DNA of 64,000 nt, from assembly GCA_002483365.1 (NCBI GenBank), contig DLHT01000010.1, positions 34,093 through 98,092 of the forward strand. The letters are read 5' to 3'. Positions 37,376 through 45,910 of the stretch are shown here, one piece after another. The translations under genes and the position numbers were made by a program. The notes under the pieces were generated by a model that saw nothing but the letters and a program-made list of their open reading frames with translations, was not told where the DNA came from and ran no database searches. Source of the stretch: Cellvibrio sp. UBA7661 (GTDB lineage: Bacteria > Pseudomonadota > Gammaproteobacteria > Pseudomonadales > Cellvibrionaceae). How positions within the stretch are numbered: the first letter of the stretch is position 1; the number at the start of each line of letters is the position of its first letter.

Positions 37376-37435
37376 ATTCCCGCGTGCGGGAATCCATGGG
37401 TTTAATGTCAAAAGCTGGACTCCCTCGTGCGGGAG
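37376..37435. repeat. Palindromic intergenic repeat pair
   Basis: ATTCCCGCGTGCGGGAAT (37376-37393) is a perfect palindrome of the widespread 'CATTCCCGC...GCGGGAATCC' intergenic type; a second hairpin, CTCCC-N6-GGGAG (37420-37435), follows. They lie between the convergent DUF1631 and carboxylase genes and could also act as a 3' end structure for the leftward operon. Confidence 0.65.
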
Positions 37436-37470
37436 AGACAATGGAATGCTTAAGCAGGATGGGCGCAAAA

Positions 37471-40400
37471 TTAGCTTGCTTCCAATACTACTAGTGTTTG
37501 TCCTGCCTGCACGCGAGCGCCATCGGTTTTTAAGAGATGTGTTACGGTGCCTGCGCAAGTTGCCGTAATATTGATCTCCATTTTCATCGATTCCAAAATC
37601 AATAGCACATCGCCTGCACTCACTCGCTGCCCGACTTTTACTTGAGTCTGCCAAACACTGCCCGATACCGAGCTATCAATGCGGATGGCATCCTCTGGTA
37701 GTTCAGTGTCAGCGTTTTCTTCGATAGTTTCAGGCTGCTCATAATTGAATTGGCCATTGGCATGCCAGCGTGCCAGTTCCTCATCAAAGGCTTTTTCGCG
37801 CTGCTGAGTAAATGCAGTAATTGATTCCTGATTCGTTTCAATAAATGCCTGGTATTCGCGCAAATTGAATTGGCTCTGTTCGATCTTGATCGGGTAGCGC
37901 CCTTGCGGAAAATTATTGCGAATATCCTGTAATTCTTCTGCACTGACTTCATAAAAACGGATTTGATCAAAAAAATTCAGCAGCCAAGGTTGTTTAAATT
38001 CTTTTGTCTGGCGATAGCGGTTCCACATTTGTAATGTGCGCCCGACAAATTGATAACCGCCGGGGCCTTCCATTCCGTAAACACACAAATAGGAACCACC
38101 AATTCCCACGGAATTTTCTGCAGTCCAGGTGCGTGCGGGATTATATTTTGTAGTCACCAAACGATGGCGCGGATCAATAGGCGTTGCAACTGGTGCTCCT
38201 AAATACACATCGCCTAATCCCATCACCAAATAAGAGGCGTTAAATAAAATTATTTTAACATCCGCAATTGAACCCAATCCATTAATACGGCGGATAAACT
38301 CCAGATTACTTGGGCACCAGGGTGCATTGGCGCGTACCGATTGCATATATTTCTGGATGGCAAGTTGGCACGCGCTGTCATCCCAACTGAGCGGCAAGTG
38401 AACAATACGCGAAGGCACACTTAATTCACTCAATTGCGCGACTAATTCCCGCTCCGCTTTTTCCAAATGAGCTAGCAATACATTCAGGGATAGTATTTGG
38501 CTGTTGTAATGGATTTGCAGTGAGCGAATGCCCGGTGTTAATTCGCGCAAACCGGGAAGCGAATTTTTTTCCAGCCATTGCATTAGTGCATGGGCGCGGA
38601 AGCGCAATTGGATATCCAGCTCCAGCGCGCCGTATTCGACCAAAAGAAAATGATCGCCCGCGACACGGTAAACAATATCTTCGCCAAAATCGCTGGCCGC
38701 TAATGTTTTAACGATAGGGGATACAGGCGCAATCGCTTTCCATTCGCTCGCGGTGTTTTCCAACTGTTTCAACGATTCGTTTTGCGCTTTTTCAATAGCG
38801 ACTGCATCTTCAATACTGATCGCAATAAAACGGATTTTATCCCCCGCGCGAACCTGGCCAAGCTTCCATAAATCGGCGCTGATGACAGTTGCCGGGCAAA
38901 CAAATCCGCCGAGTGATGGACCATCCGGCCCGAGTATGACGGGCATGTCGCCAGTAAAATCCACAGTGCCAAATGCATAGGCATTGTCGTGGATGTTGGA
39001 TGGGTGCATACCCGCTTCACCGCCTGAGGTGCGTGCCCACTCAGGCTTTGGTCCAATTAAACGCACACCGGTACGGCTGGAGTTGTAATGCACTTCCCAA
39101 TCGGTATTAAAAAAAGTGGCGATGTCGTTATCGGTAAAGAAATCCGGTGCGCCGTGCGGCCCGTAAATGACGCGCAATTGCCATTGGTTGTCGATGTCCG
39201 GTTTTAGACTGCTTTCAAGTACGATGGGTTTAATGTCGGAATTACAATGTTGTGCATCGAGTGCGAGAACATCGCCTGCGCGTAATGCGCGACCATTGTG
39301 GCCGCCAAATTGCCCGAGTGTGAAGGTGGATTTTGATTGCAAATAATCAGGGCATTGGATTCCGCCTGCTACGCACAAATAACTGCGCGCGCCTTTATCG
39401 GTAATCCGTCCGAGTTGTAATTGCTGTCCTGCGGCAATTGAAATGACTTCGTAGTTTGAAACAGGCTTTCCATCGAGTTTTGCATCAATAGCGGCACCGG
39501 TTAATAGTATTTTTACGGCGCAACCAAATTTGAGTGTTGGCCCTTGTAACGTAATTTCCAAACCCGCAGCCGATTCACTATTGCCCAGTAAACGGTTGCC
39601 CAAACGAAATGAATAGGAATCAAAAGCGCCGGATGTCGGCACACCCACATGCCAATAACCTGAACGGCCGGGGAAATCCTGAATAGTGGTTTGTGTTCCG
39701 CCTTGAATGACATCAATACGCGCAGGTTGATAGGCAAAACTATTTAAATAACGCGTAGTCATTTTGCCGGCAATGAGCGTGTGATCTTGTAGCAATGCAC
39801 GCAAATAACCGATGTTGGTTTCAATACCGTAGAGATAAGTTTCATCTAATGTATTGGATAATCTGGTTAATGCCTCTTCGCGGTTATTCCCGTGCACAAT
39901 TATTTTTGCCAACATGGGGTCAAAATATGCAGGTACCTCAATGCCGCTTTCAATCCAGTGATCGATGCGTACATTTTCATTGGTTGCTGGAAATTCGACT
40001 TTACTCAATAAGCCCGCGCAGGGTTGAAAATTGAGCGCAGGGTCTTCTGCATATACACGCACCTGAATAGCGTGACCGGTTAGTATTAATTGATCGCGCA
40101 GATTTTTGATGTTGCCCAGCTCATCGGCTGCCTGGCGCAACATCCATTCAACCAGGTCTACACCGTAAACTTCTTCGGTAACGCCGTGCTCCACTTGCAA
40201 TCGCGTGTTAACTTCAAGGAAATAAAATTTCTCATCAATAGAATCGTAAATAAATTCTACTGTACCAGCGTTGCGATAGTTAACCGATGCCAACAATTGC
40301 TCTGCGGTGCGTTGCATGGCGATGCGTTGAGTACTCGATAAATTCGGAGCGGGGCATTCTTCTACTACTTTCTGATTGCGTCTTTGGCTTGAGCAGTCGC

Positions 40401-41076
40401 GTTCGCCAATGGCCACGGCTGTGCCTTTGCCATCGCCAAACACTTGCACCTCAATATGACGCGCAGCGGCGATGAATTTTTCCAGAAATACTCCGTCATC
40501 GGCAAAGTTGTTTTTACCCAAACGTTTTACCGAGTCAAACGCGGCAACCAAATCGCTCTCGCTATTGCACAGCTGCATACCAATACCACCGCCGCCAGCA
40601 GTGCTTTTTAACATTACGGGATAGCCGATATTCATCGCCGCCATTTTTGCTTCGTCAAGGCTTTTTAATAAATCAGTACCCGGGCAAAGCGGTACATTGG
40701 CGGCTTGTGCCAGCTCGCGTGCTTTATGTTTTAAACCGAATGTAATCATCTGTTCGGCAGTGGGTCCGATAAATACCAAGCCTGCTGCTTCGCATTCGGC
40801 TACAAAGGTGGAATTTTCACTTAAAAAACCATAGCCAGGGTGAATCGCTTGCGCACCGCTTTGTTTTGCAATGGCAATAATTTTTTTTCGATCCAGATAA
40901 GTGTGTGCGGCCGCGCCTTCACCTAAACAATAGGATTCATCGGCAAGGCGGACATGCAGTGAGTCAGTATCCGATTCTGCATACACAGCGACTGAAATGA
41001 TATTGAGCTTTTTTAATGTGCGAATAATGCGTGTGGCGATGGCACCGCGGTTGGCGATAAGAACTTTGGTAAACAT
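37471..41076 (-). CDS. uca: Biotin-dependent urea/guanidine carboxylase
   Basis: A 1201-residue multidomain enzyme: biotin carboxylase (about 1-450, with 'GGGGIGMQLC' ATP loop and 'FYFLEVNTRLQVEHGVTE'), a carboxyltransferase built of the two allophanate-hydrolase-subunit (AHS2 and AHS1) type domains (about 460-1080), and a C-terminal biotinyl domain with 'ESMKMEI', biotin lysine K1165. The architecture is that of urea carboxylase. Its operon has a guanidine-I riboswitch and two DUF1989 genes, and enzymes in that setting have been shown to carboxylate guanidine. I infer guanidine as substrate. No allophanate hydrolase gene follows. Confidence 0.93.
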   Translation of the reverse strand: MFTKVLIANRGAIATRIIRTLKKLNIISVAVYAESDTDSLHVRLADESYCLGEGAAAHTYLDRKKIIAIAKQSGAQAIHPGYGFLSENSTFVAECEAAGLVFIGPTAEQMITFGLKHKARELAQAANVPLCPGTDLLKSLDEAKMAAMNIGYPVMLKSTAGGGGIGMQLCNSESDLVAAFDSVKRLGKNNFADDGVFLEKFIAAARHIEVQVFGDGKGTAVAIGERDCSSQRRNQKVVEECPAPNLSSTQRIAMQRTAEQLLASVNYRNAGTVEFIYDSIDEKFYFLEVNTRLQVEHGVTEEVYGVDLVEWMLRQAADELGNIKNLRDQLILTGHAIQVRVYAEDPALNFQPCAGLLSKVEFPATNENVRIDHWIESGIEVPAYFDPMLAKIIVHGNNREEALTRLSNTLDETYLYGIETNIGYLRALLQDHTLIAGKMTTRYLNSFAYQPARIDVIQGGTQTTIQDFPGRSGYWHVGVPTSGAFDSYSFRLGNRLLGNSESAAGLEITLQGPTLKFGCAVKILLTGAAIDAKLDGKPVSNYEVISIAAGQQLQLGRITDKGARSYLCVAGGIQCPDYLQSKSTFTLGQFGGHNGRALRAGDVLALDAQHCNSDIKPIVLESSLKPDIDNQWQLRVIYGPHGAPDFFTDNDIATFFNTDWEVHYNSSRTGVRLIGPKPEWARTSGGEAGMHPSNIHDNAYAFGTVDFTGDMPVILGPDGPSLGGFVCPATVISADLWKLGQVRAGDKIRFIAISIEDAVAIEKAQNESLKQLENTASEWKAIAPVSPIVKTLAASDFGEDIVYRVAGDHFLLVEYGALELDIQLRFRAHALMQWLEKNSLPGLRELTPGIRSLQIHYNSQILSLNVLLAHLEKAERELVAQLSELSVPSRIVHLPLSWDDSACQLAIQKYMQSVRANAPWCPSNLEFIRRINGLGSIADVKIILFNASYLVMGLGDVYLGAPVATPIDPRHRLVTTKYNPARTWTAENSVGIGGSYLCVYGMEGPGGYQFVGRTLQMWNRYRQTKEFKQPWLLNFFDQIRFYEVSAEELQDIRNNFPQGRYPIKIEQSQFNLREYQAFIETNQESITAFTQQREKAFDEELARWHANGQFNYEQPETIEENADTELPEDAIRIDSSVSGSVWQTQVKVGQRVSAGDVLLILESMKMEINITATCAGTVTHLLKTDGARVQAGQTLVVLEAS

Positions 41077-41152
41077 GTGTTGCTCCGGCAGGCCGTCCTG
41101 CTGGGGTTAATACGACAATGGTCGTCCATTGAAGATGAAAATAAATAATTTT

Positions 41153-41232
41153 GTAGGTTGGTGGTGAGGAACGAACCCCAACATGACAATCTCGACATGA
41201 GTGTTGGGGTTCGTTCCTCACCACCAACCTAC
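41153..41232. repeat. Long palindrome (31-bp perfect arms) in the carboxylase operon
   Basis: Left arm 41153-41183 and right arm 41202-41232 are perfect 31-bp reverse complements with an 18-base loop. It fills most of the spacer between the 213-residue DUF1989 gene and the carboxylase gene, so the operon mRNA would carry a very stable hairpin here. A related single arm, with different bases at the centre, occurs near 61932. Probably a small mobile or REP-like repeat. Confidence 0.85.
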
Positions 41233-41246
41233 GGGTATTTTTAAAT

Positions 41247-41888
41247 TCAATTCCACACAATCACTTCAATCGGTGTCGGGTTGTAACCATTGCATGGATT
41301 GTTTAATTGCGGGCAATTGGATATCAGCATCACAATATCCATTTTCGCTTTTAGCTCTACGTATTTTCCCGGTGCAGAAATGCCGTCTTCAAAGGTGAGC
41401 CCGCCGTCACTGGTGACAGGAACGTTCATAAAAAAATTGATGTTGTGGGTAATGTCGCGCTTGCTAATACCGAACTCGGGATGCTCAGCAATAGCGAGCA
41501 TCCAGCTGTCACGGCAGGCGTGCATGCAGCGCTTTTCCAAACTGTAGCGCACTGTGTTGCTTTCCGTTGCGCAGGCTCCCCCGAGTGTGTCGTGGCGGCC
41601 GCAAGTGTCTGCGACAATTTCCAGTAATTCGTTATTGGCATTGGATATTAATTTTGTGCCAGTAGTTAAGTATAAATTACCCTGAGCGCGTATGGTGTCC
41701 ATTGCGCTGTAACGTTCGCTTGGGTCTTTCGCGTTGTAAAATAAAACATCGGCAGCTTGGTTACCTTTTAAATCCACGATGCGAAATGTTTGGCCTTGTT
41801 TTATTTCACCTAAAAAATAGTCCCCAGCGGGAACATAGTGTTTGGTGAAGGCAGTTTCAGGATGCAAATTGCTGGGAGTATGAGACAT
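41247..41888 (-). CDS. DUF1989 protein (urea carboxylase-associated, UAAP1-like), probable carboxyguanidine deiminase subunit
   Basis: A 213-residue soluble DUF1989 protein. 'FRIVDLKGNQAADVLFYNAKDPSERY', the metal-site candidates 'CGRHDTLGGAC' and 'NCPQLNNPCNGYNPTP', and 'NINFFMNVPV' are family features. DUF1989 pairs of this kind have been shown to form the carboxyguanidine deiminase (CgdA/CgdB) that acts after guanidine carboxylase. Which of the two genes corresponds to CgdA is not decidable here; UAAP1 is suggested by length and order. It is separated from its partner by a palindrome of over 110 bases. Confidence 0.85.
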   Translation of the reverse strand: MSHTPSNLHPETAFTKHYVPAGDYFLGEIKQGQTFRIVDLKGNQAADVLFYNAKDPSERYSAMDTIRAQGNLYLTTGTKLISNANNELLEIVADTCGRHDTLGGACATESNTVRYSLEKRCMHACRDSWMLAIAEHPEFGISKRDITHNINFFMNVPVTSDGGLTFEDGISAPGKYVELKAKMDIVMLISNCPQLNNPCNGYNPTPIEVIVWN

Positions 41889-41918
41889 TACTTTTCCTCT
41901 TTATCAACAGGGTGCTAT

Positions 41919-42032
41919 CAAGTCGATGGCAGGGTTGGTTATTCAGAACCGTCTGAGACATGGATGTCGAAGACGAGCCTACATGGATGTATTCACGGCG
42001 TGTTCTGAATAACCAACCCTGCTAGCGACTTG
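41919..42032. repeat. Composite inverted repeat between the two DUF1989 genes
   Basis: An outer stem CAAGTCG/CGACTTG (41919-41925 with 42026-42032) encloses a perfect 21-bp stem (41929-41949 with 42002-42022) around a central segment of about 52 bases that contains two ATGGATGT copies. The structure nearly fills the 154-base spacer, leaving the flanking genes intact. It looks like a MITE-type insertion. Confidence 0.8.
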
Positions 42033-42042
42033 CTTCTGGCAA

Positions 42043-42777
42043 TCATTTGTTAGCTAAATAATACAGCGCGTTATTTTGGAATCCGCGTTGGTTTTCTTCG
42101 CGGAAATTTTTGCAATAGTCATCATCGGTGACAGGGTCTGCTTCACCCAATTCAATTGCTACCGATGCAAAAGGATAGCGATTGGATTTACTTAAGGGAT
42201 GAGGGCATGCGTGCATCACTACTAATGTGTCCATTTCAAAACGCAAGGTGACGCTGTTGCCAGCGCATTGGTTTTTGGTGTCGAGTTGGATATTGCCATG
42301 GTCATCGGCAATCACTTTGCTAAACCAATTAATATTGGATGCCATATCCGCGCGGCCTAAACCGTATTTGGCCAGCTCTACCAAAAATGCATCGTAGCCA
42401 TTTTGAAACCATTGATTGCGATGGCTTTGGTAGTCGCGCTTGCTCCATTGTTTTTCAACCTGCTCTGCAGTGCTGCTACCGCAAATGGTGTCGTGCCAGT
42501 TACCTTCGCCGTTGGCAGAATGATCTTCCACAATCGATGCAAAAATTCGCCCCATATCGGAGTACAAACAATTGCCGCGTTGCAATTTAAATGTGTGCTG
42601 GCATTTCAATGTATCCGGTGCGTTATAGCGCTCCAATAAATTACGTGGGTTGTAAAACAGCATTCCCACATTGGCACCGCCTTCCAGATCCGTAATTTTC
42701 ATCAAACTTCCGCGGCGCATTTCCAATGACCAATGGCCATTGCCGGGCAGGGTTGTGGTGTACAGCATTTTGCTCAT
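42043..42777 (-). CDS. DUF1989 protein (urea carboxylase-associated, UAAP2-like), probable carboxyguanidine deiminase subunit
   Basis: A 244-residue DUF1989 protein, paralogous to the downstream 213-residue one: 'MKITDLEGGANVGMLFYNPRNLLERYNAPDTLK', 'NWHDTICGSS', 'NINWFSKV' and 'HACPHPLSKSNRYPF' align with the same motifs there. The two are expected to act as a heteromer. The gene starts 4 bases after the ABC ATPase stop, so it is co-transcribed with the transporter. The metal-binding residues proposed here (H and C in HDTIC and HACPHPL) come from motif comparison between the two paralogs. Confidence 0.85.
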   Translation of the reverse strand: MSKMLYTTTLPGNGHWSLEMRRGSLMKITDLEGGANVGMLFYNPRNLLERYNAPDTLKCQHTFKLQRGNCLYSDMGRIFASIVEDHSANGEGNWHDTICGSSTAEQVEKQWSKRDYQSHRNQWFQNGYDAFLVELAKYGLGRADMASNINWFSKVIADDHGNIQLDTKNQCAGNSVTLRFEMDTLVVMHACPHPLSKSNRYPFASVAIELGEADPVTDDDYCKNFREENQRGFQNNALYYLANK

Positions 42778-42780
42778 GGT

Positions 42781-43611
42781 TTAAAAATCCTGTATTTCTT
42801 GTGTAACAGTTTTTAATTCGGGTGGAACTTGTGTGTTATTGCGTGTAACCGGCAAATCATAAGTAATACTTGCACCGTATGCGGTGGGTGCTTGATTATC
42901 CCGGCGTAATTTATCGAACACCCACAAACGTGTTCCCAAATAAAATCCTTCGCTTAAATCATGCGTCACCATAAAAATAGTGAGATTATGTTTGCGCCAC
43001 AGCTCCAAAATTAATTGGTGCATGTCCGCACGTATGCCGGGGTCTAATGCGCCGAACGGTTCGTCAAGTAATAAAATTCGTGGTTGGCGGATAAGCGCCT
43101 GTGCGATAGCCAACCGTTGTTTCATTCCGCCGGATAATTCGTGAGGGTAGCGATGGGTTGCCTGCGTTAACCCAACTGATTCCAGTAATGCTTTTGCCTC
43201 TTCAACAACCGCTTTCTTTTTGCTGCCAAATAATTTCCCCAGCAGCGGTGAGTATTCGAATTCGCGCGCGATGATGACGTTTTCCAATACCGTTAAATGC
43301 GGGAATACAGAATATTGTTGAAACACGATGCCACGCGACTGATCCGGTTCATCGGGAATCGGTTTTCCATCCAGTAATAATTCGCCAGAGCTGGGGGATT
43401 CCATGCCCAATAGCATTTTTAAAAAAGTACTTTTGCCGCAGCCGGATGTTCCAACCATGGTAATAAATTCGCCCGCGTTGACGCTGACATTCATGCGTTC
43501 CAGTACGATGTTGTCACCGTATGTTTTCCACAGATTTTTTGCCTGGATCATCGGCATTTTTTTAGCTCTTTTTTCGTCAAGGATTGTTTTGTCAAAAGAA
43601 AGTATGGTCAT
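42781..43611 (-). CDS. ABC transporter ATP-binding protein (NitT/TauT type)
   Basis: A 276-residue ABC ATPase with Walker A 'GTSGCGKST', the Q-loop 'FQQYSVFPHL', signature 'LSGGMKQR', Walker B 'ILLLDEPFGALD' and the H-loop 'VTHD'. It is closest in character to nitrate/taurine/urea-type importers. It powers the adjacent permease and binding protein; under the guanidine-I riboswitch the cargo is probably guanidine or a guanidino compound. An ATG 18 codons downstream (MPMIQAKNLW) is an alternative start. Confidence 0.93.
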   Translation of the reverse strand: MTILSFDKTILDEKRAKKMPMIQAKNLWKTYGDNIVLERMNVSVNAGEFITMVGTSGCGKSTFLKMLLGMESPSSGELLLDGKPIPDEPDQSRGIVFQQYSVFPHLTVLENVIIAREFEYSPLLGKLFGSKKKAVVEEAKALLESVGLTQATHRYPHELSGGMKQRLAIAQALIRQPRILLLDEPFGALDPGIRADMHQLILELWRKHNLTIFMVTHDLSEGFYLGTRLWVFDKLRRDNQAPTAYGASITYDLPVTRNNTQVPPELKTVTQEIQDF

Positions 43612-43621
43612 ACACGTCTGC

Positions 43622-44443
43622 TTATTTTCCAGTGGCAGGATGATGCCAGGGGAAACACAGGGTGCTGATTTTTGCCAGTAACCAATCCACCAAAAATGCC
43701 AGTAAGGTTATCCATGCAACGTAAGGCAAGATCACATCCATCGACATATAGCGACGGACTAAAAAGATGCGATAGCCCAATCCATCTGTTGATGCGATGG
43801 CTTCAGCGGCGATCAAGAATAGCCAGCCCGCGCCAAGTGACAAACGCACTGCATTGATTAATCGCGGCAGTAATTGTGGCGTTAACACCCGCACAATAAT
43901 TTGCCAGGTGGATGCGCCAAGTGTTTGCGCTTTAACGAGTTGCTCAAGGGGGATTTCTTGCGTGCAGCGCTGCATATCGCGCGCAATAAACGGCGCTACA
44001 CCAATTACAATTAAAGCGACTTTGGATACTTCGCCCAAACCAAACACAATAAACAGCACGGGCAGTAATGCCATCGGCGGTACAAGGGAGATTACAGTTA
44101 GCAGCGGCGATAAGGGTGAATGGATGGTGGGAATTGCGCCGGTCAATAAACCAATCGTAAAACCTAAGGTGGCTGCGATTAAAATGCCCAAGCCCAAGCG
44201 ATACAAACTGCTGAGTGTGTCTTGCCAAAAAACATATTCACCGCTGCGCTTGCTCGGTTCAAATGCAAGGTTGCCAATGGCATCACCCATTTGCGCAAAA
44301 CTGGGTAGTAGTTTGTCATTAACATTTTCGGCGAGGCGTGCATCAGATGCGACGAGATAAATAACCAGCAATAACGCAAACGGTAGAATCGCTAACAATA
44401 ATCTGAGCGGTTTTGATGGCGTTAAATTAATAAGTCTCTTCAT
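43622..44443 (-). CDS. ABC transporter permease (NitT/TauT type)
   Basis: A 273-residue inner-membrane protein with about six hydrophobic helices and the EAA-type cytoplasmic loop ('EQLVKAQTLGASTWQIIVRVLTPQLLPRL'), which docks to the ATPase. It is encoded 10 bases upstream of the ATPase and 85 bases downstream of the binding protein. It presumably forms a homodimeric channel. Confidence 0.93.
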   Translation of the reverse strand: MKRLINLTPSKPLRLLLAILPFALLLVIYLVASDARLAENVNDKLLPSFAQMGDAIGNLAFEPSKRSGEYVFWQDTLSSLYRLGLGILIAATLGFTIGLLTGAIPTIHSPLSPLLTVISLVPPMALLPVLFIVFGLGEVSKVALIVIGVAPFIARDMQRCTQEIPLEQLVKAQTLGASTWQIIVRVLTPQLLPRLINAVRLSLGAGWLFLIAAEAIASTDGLGYRIFLVRRYMSMDVILPYVAWITLLAFLVDWLLAKISTLCFPWHHPATGK

Positions 44444-44481
44444 AGTGGTTCTGCATTATGGTTTTTCGTTTTTTAATTTCT

Positions 44482-44508
44482 CCACACCCAAGCCTGTCTT
44501 GGATGTGG
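44482..44508 (-). other. Stem-loop between binding-protein and permease genes
   Basis: Arms 44482-44492 and 44498-44508 (11 bp, one mismatch, 5-base loop) form a hairpin just after the binding-protein stop. No U tract follows on the minus strand, so it probably protects the 3' end of the binding-protein message and sets its excess over the permease, as in other importers. Confidence 0.5.
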
Positions 44509-44528
44509 ATGCAGTGAGGTAAAAATAA

Positions 44529-45590
44529 TTACAGTTTTTTATCGGCAGCCATTTGCATGTAGGTTGTGTCAAAACGCAGCTTCACGTTTTCTTTGTTGCC
44601 GTAAACGCCTTTAGGGCCTTCAACGCCGATGAATTCGGCATCGGGTGCGCCTTCGCCCAACAGGCCGTGGTCAAATGAAAATTCAGCAACTTTCTGCATG
44701 GTTTTTAACAGTGCATCACTGTTGACTAATTCCAATGCGGATTGCGGGGTGTAAAACATTTTGGTGCTGGCAAGTTGCGCTTCAAAACCGGCGAGGTCAG
44801 TTCCTGATGCTATTGCCATGGCTGTTTTTGCTTCAGTCGCAGCTTTGTTGGATGCGCTCATCACGCCCATGATTTCGTACCAGGCTCCGACTAATGCTTT
44901 ACCGAGCGCGGGATTTTTTTCGAGTGTTTCGGTGTTCACTACCATCAAATCCATAATTTCGCCGGGAATTTGCGATGAGTCGAATACCTTGGTGCTATTG
45001 GGTTGCGTGAGAATTTCGCTTAGCAGCGGATTCCAGGTAGTGACCGCAGTGACATCTTTCGTACCATAAACTGCAACCATATCGGCATCAGAAGTGTTGA
45101 CGACTTTGATGTCCGATTCTTTCAGCCCAACGGTTTCCAATCCGCGCGCCAGCAAGTAGTGGGATACGCTCAACTCCACCAAATTAACGCTCTGGCCTTT
45201 GATGTCTTTCAGGGTTTTATTTGCGCCCTTGAGCACAACGCCATCGTTACCGTTAGAGAAATCGCCCACGATCAGCGCTGTGGAATCCACGCCGCCCGCA
45301 GCGGGAATAGTCAGCGCATCCATGTTGGTCATCACACAACCATCGAACTGGCCTGCGGTATATTGGTTGATGGATTCTATGTAGTCATTGATTTGGACGA
45401 CTTCGATTTCGATACCGTATTTTTTCGCCCACTTGTCTACGATTTTTTGTTCTGCAGCGTAACCCCAGGGCATCCAGCCAACATAAATAGACCAACAGAC
45501 TTTGAACGGCTCTGCTGCACTGGCGGCACCGGCAGACAACATGAGTGTAAGGGCGAGTAATGGTTTTATAAGGCGGGAATGACGCAACAT
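44529..45590 (-). CDS. ABC transporter substrate-binding protein (putative guanidine/guanidino compound)
   Basis: A periplasmic binding protein of 353 residues from ATG 45590: basic n-region, hydrophobic core 'PLLALTLMLSAGA' and a cleavage site near 'ASA-AEP'. The mature part resembles NitT/TauT-type binding proteins ('CWSIYVGWMPWGYA', 'YTAGQFDGCVMTNMDAL'). ATG 45590 has GAGG 6 bases upstream; the ORF continues 66 bases further but that part lies behind the ribosome site. It is the first gene of the leftward operon, 71 bases after the riboswitch. The ligand is inferred from the riboswitch, not from binding-site residues. Confidence 0.9.
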   Translation of the reverse strand: MLRHSRLIKPLLALTLMLSAGAASAAEPFKVCWSIYVGWMPWGYAAEQKIVDKWAKKYGIEIEVVQINDYIESINQYTAGQFDGCVMTNMDALTIPAAGGVDSTALIVGDFSNGNDGVVLKGANKTLKDIKGQSVNLVELSVSHYLLARGLETVGLKESDIKVVNTSDADMVAVYGTKDVTAVTTWNPLLSEILTQPNSTKVFDSSQIPGEIMDLMVVNTETLEKNPALGKALVGAWYEIMGVMSASNKAATEAKTAMAIASGTDLAGFEAQLASTKMFYTPQSALELVNSDALLKTMQKVAEFSFDHGLLGEGAPDAEFIGVEGPKGVYGNKENVKLRFDTTYMQMAADKKL

Positions 45591-45660
45591 GAACAACCTC
45601 CAGCGGTTTTGGTTACATAGGCGTAGCGTATGGGAGCACTCTGGCAGTGATGCCATTCAT

Positions 45661-45829
45661 CTCCCGGGCTTTTATCCCGCCGTGTAACCTCAAGGCACTA
45701 CTAACTATTACTAGCTAGAAGGGACACTGCGGGATTAAGCCCTTGGTGCTGCCTGCGAAGGTCGAAAACTCTCGGACCAGACATTGCGCTTCACTGCACG
45801 GATTGGCGCAACCGGAACCCTAGTTCTCT
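45661..45829 (-). ncRNA. Guanidine-I riboswitch (ykkC class)
   Basis: On the minus strand the leader contains the conserved blocks of the ykkC/guanidine-I class in order: CTAGGGTTCCGG near its 5' end (from 45823), GGTCCGAGAG in the middle, and ACACGGCGGGAT-AAAAGCCCGGGAG at the 3' end (to 45661). Guanidine binding by this class turns on downstream genes. The aptamer is longer than usual because about 80 bases are inserted between the GAGAG and ACGG blocks, predicted as an extended stem. It precedes the binding-protein gene and defines the operon as guanidine-responsive. Confidence 0.93.
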
Positions 45830-45894
45830 ATTACAAATTGTATGGAATAGCTAAAACCACCCAGAGTGCGGATCAGTTATTACAGGTTAGTAAT

Positions 45895-45910
45895 CGCAAA
45901 TTGGGTGCCA
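45895..45910 (-). promoter_or_regulatory. sigma54 (-24/-12) promoter of the guanidine operon
   Basis: Read leftward, TGGCACC-N4-TTGCG (45910 to 45895) matches TGGCAC-N5-TTGC exactly. The predicted start near 45884 is about 55 bases before the riboswitch. GGTGCA half-sites at 45999-46004 and 46019-46024, 20 bp apart and about 90-115 bases upstream, could be NtrC sites. Both the nitrogen-control reading and the activator are inferences. Confidence 0.65.
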
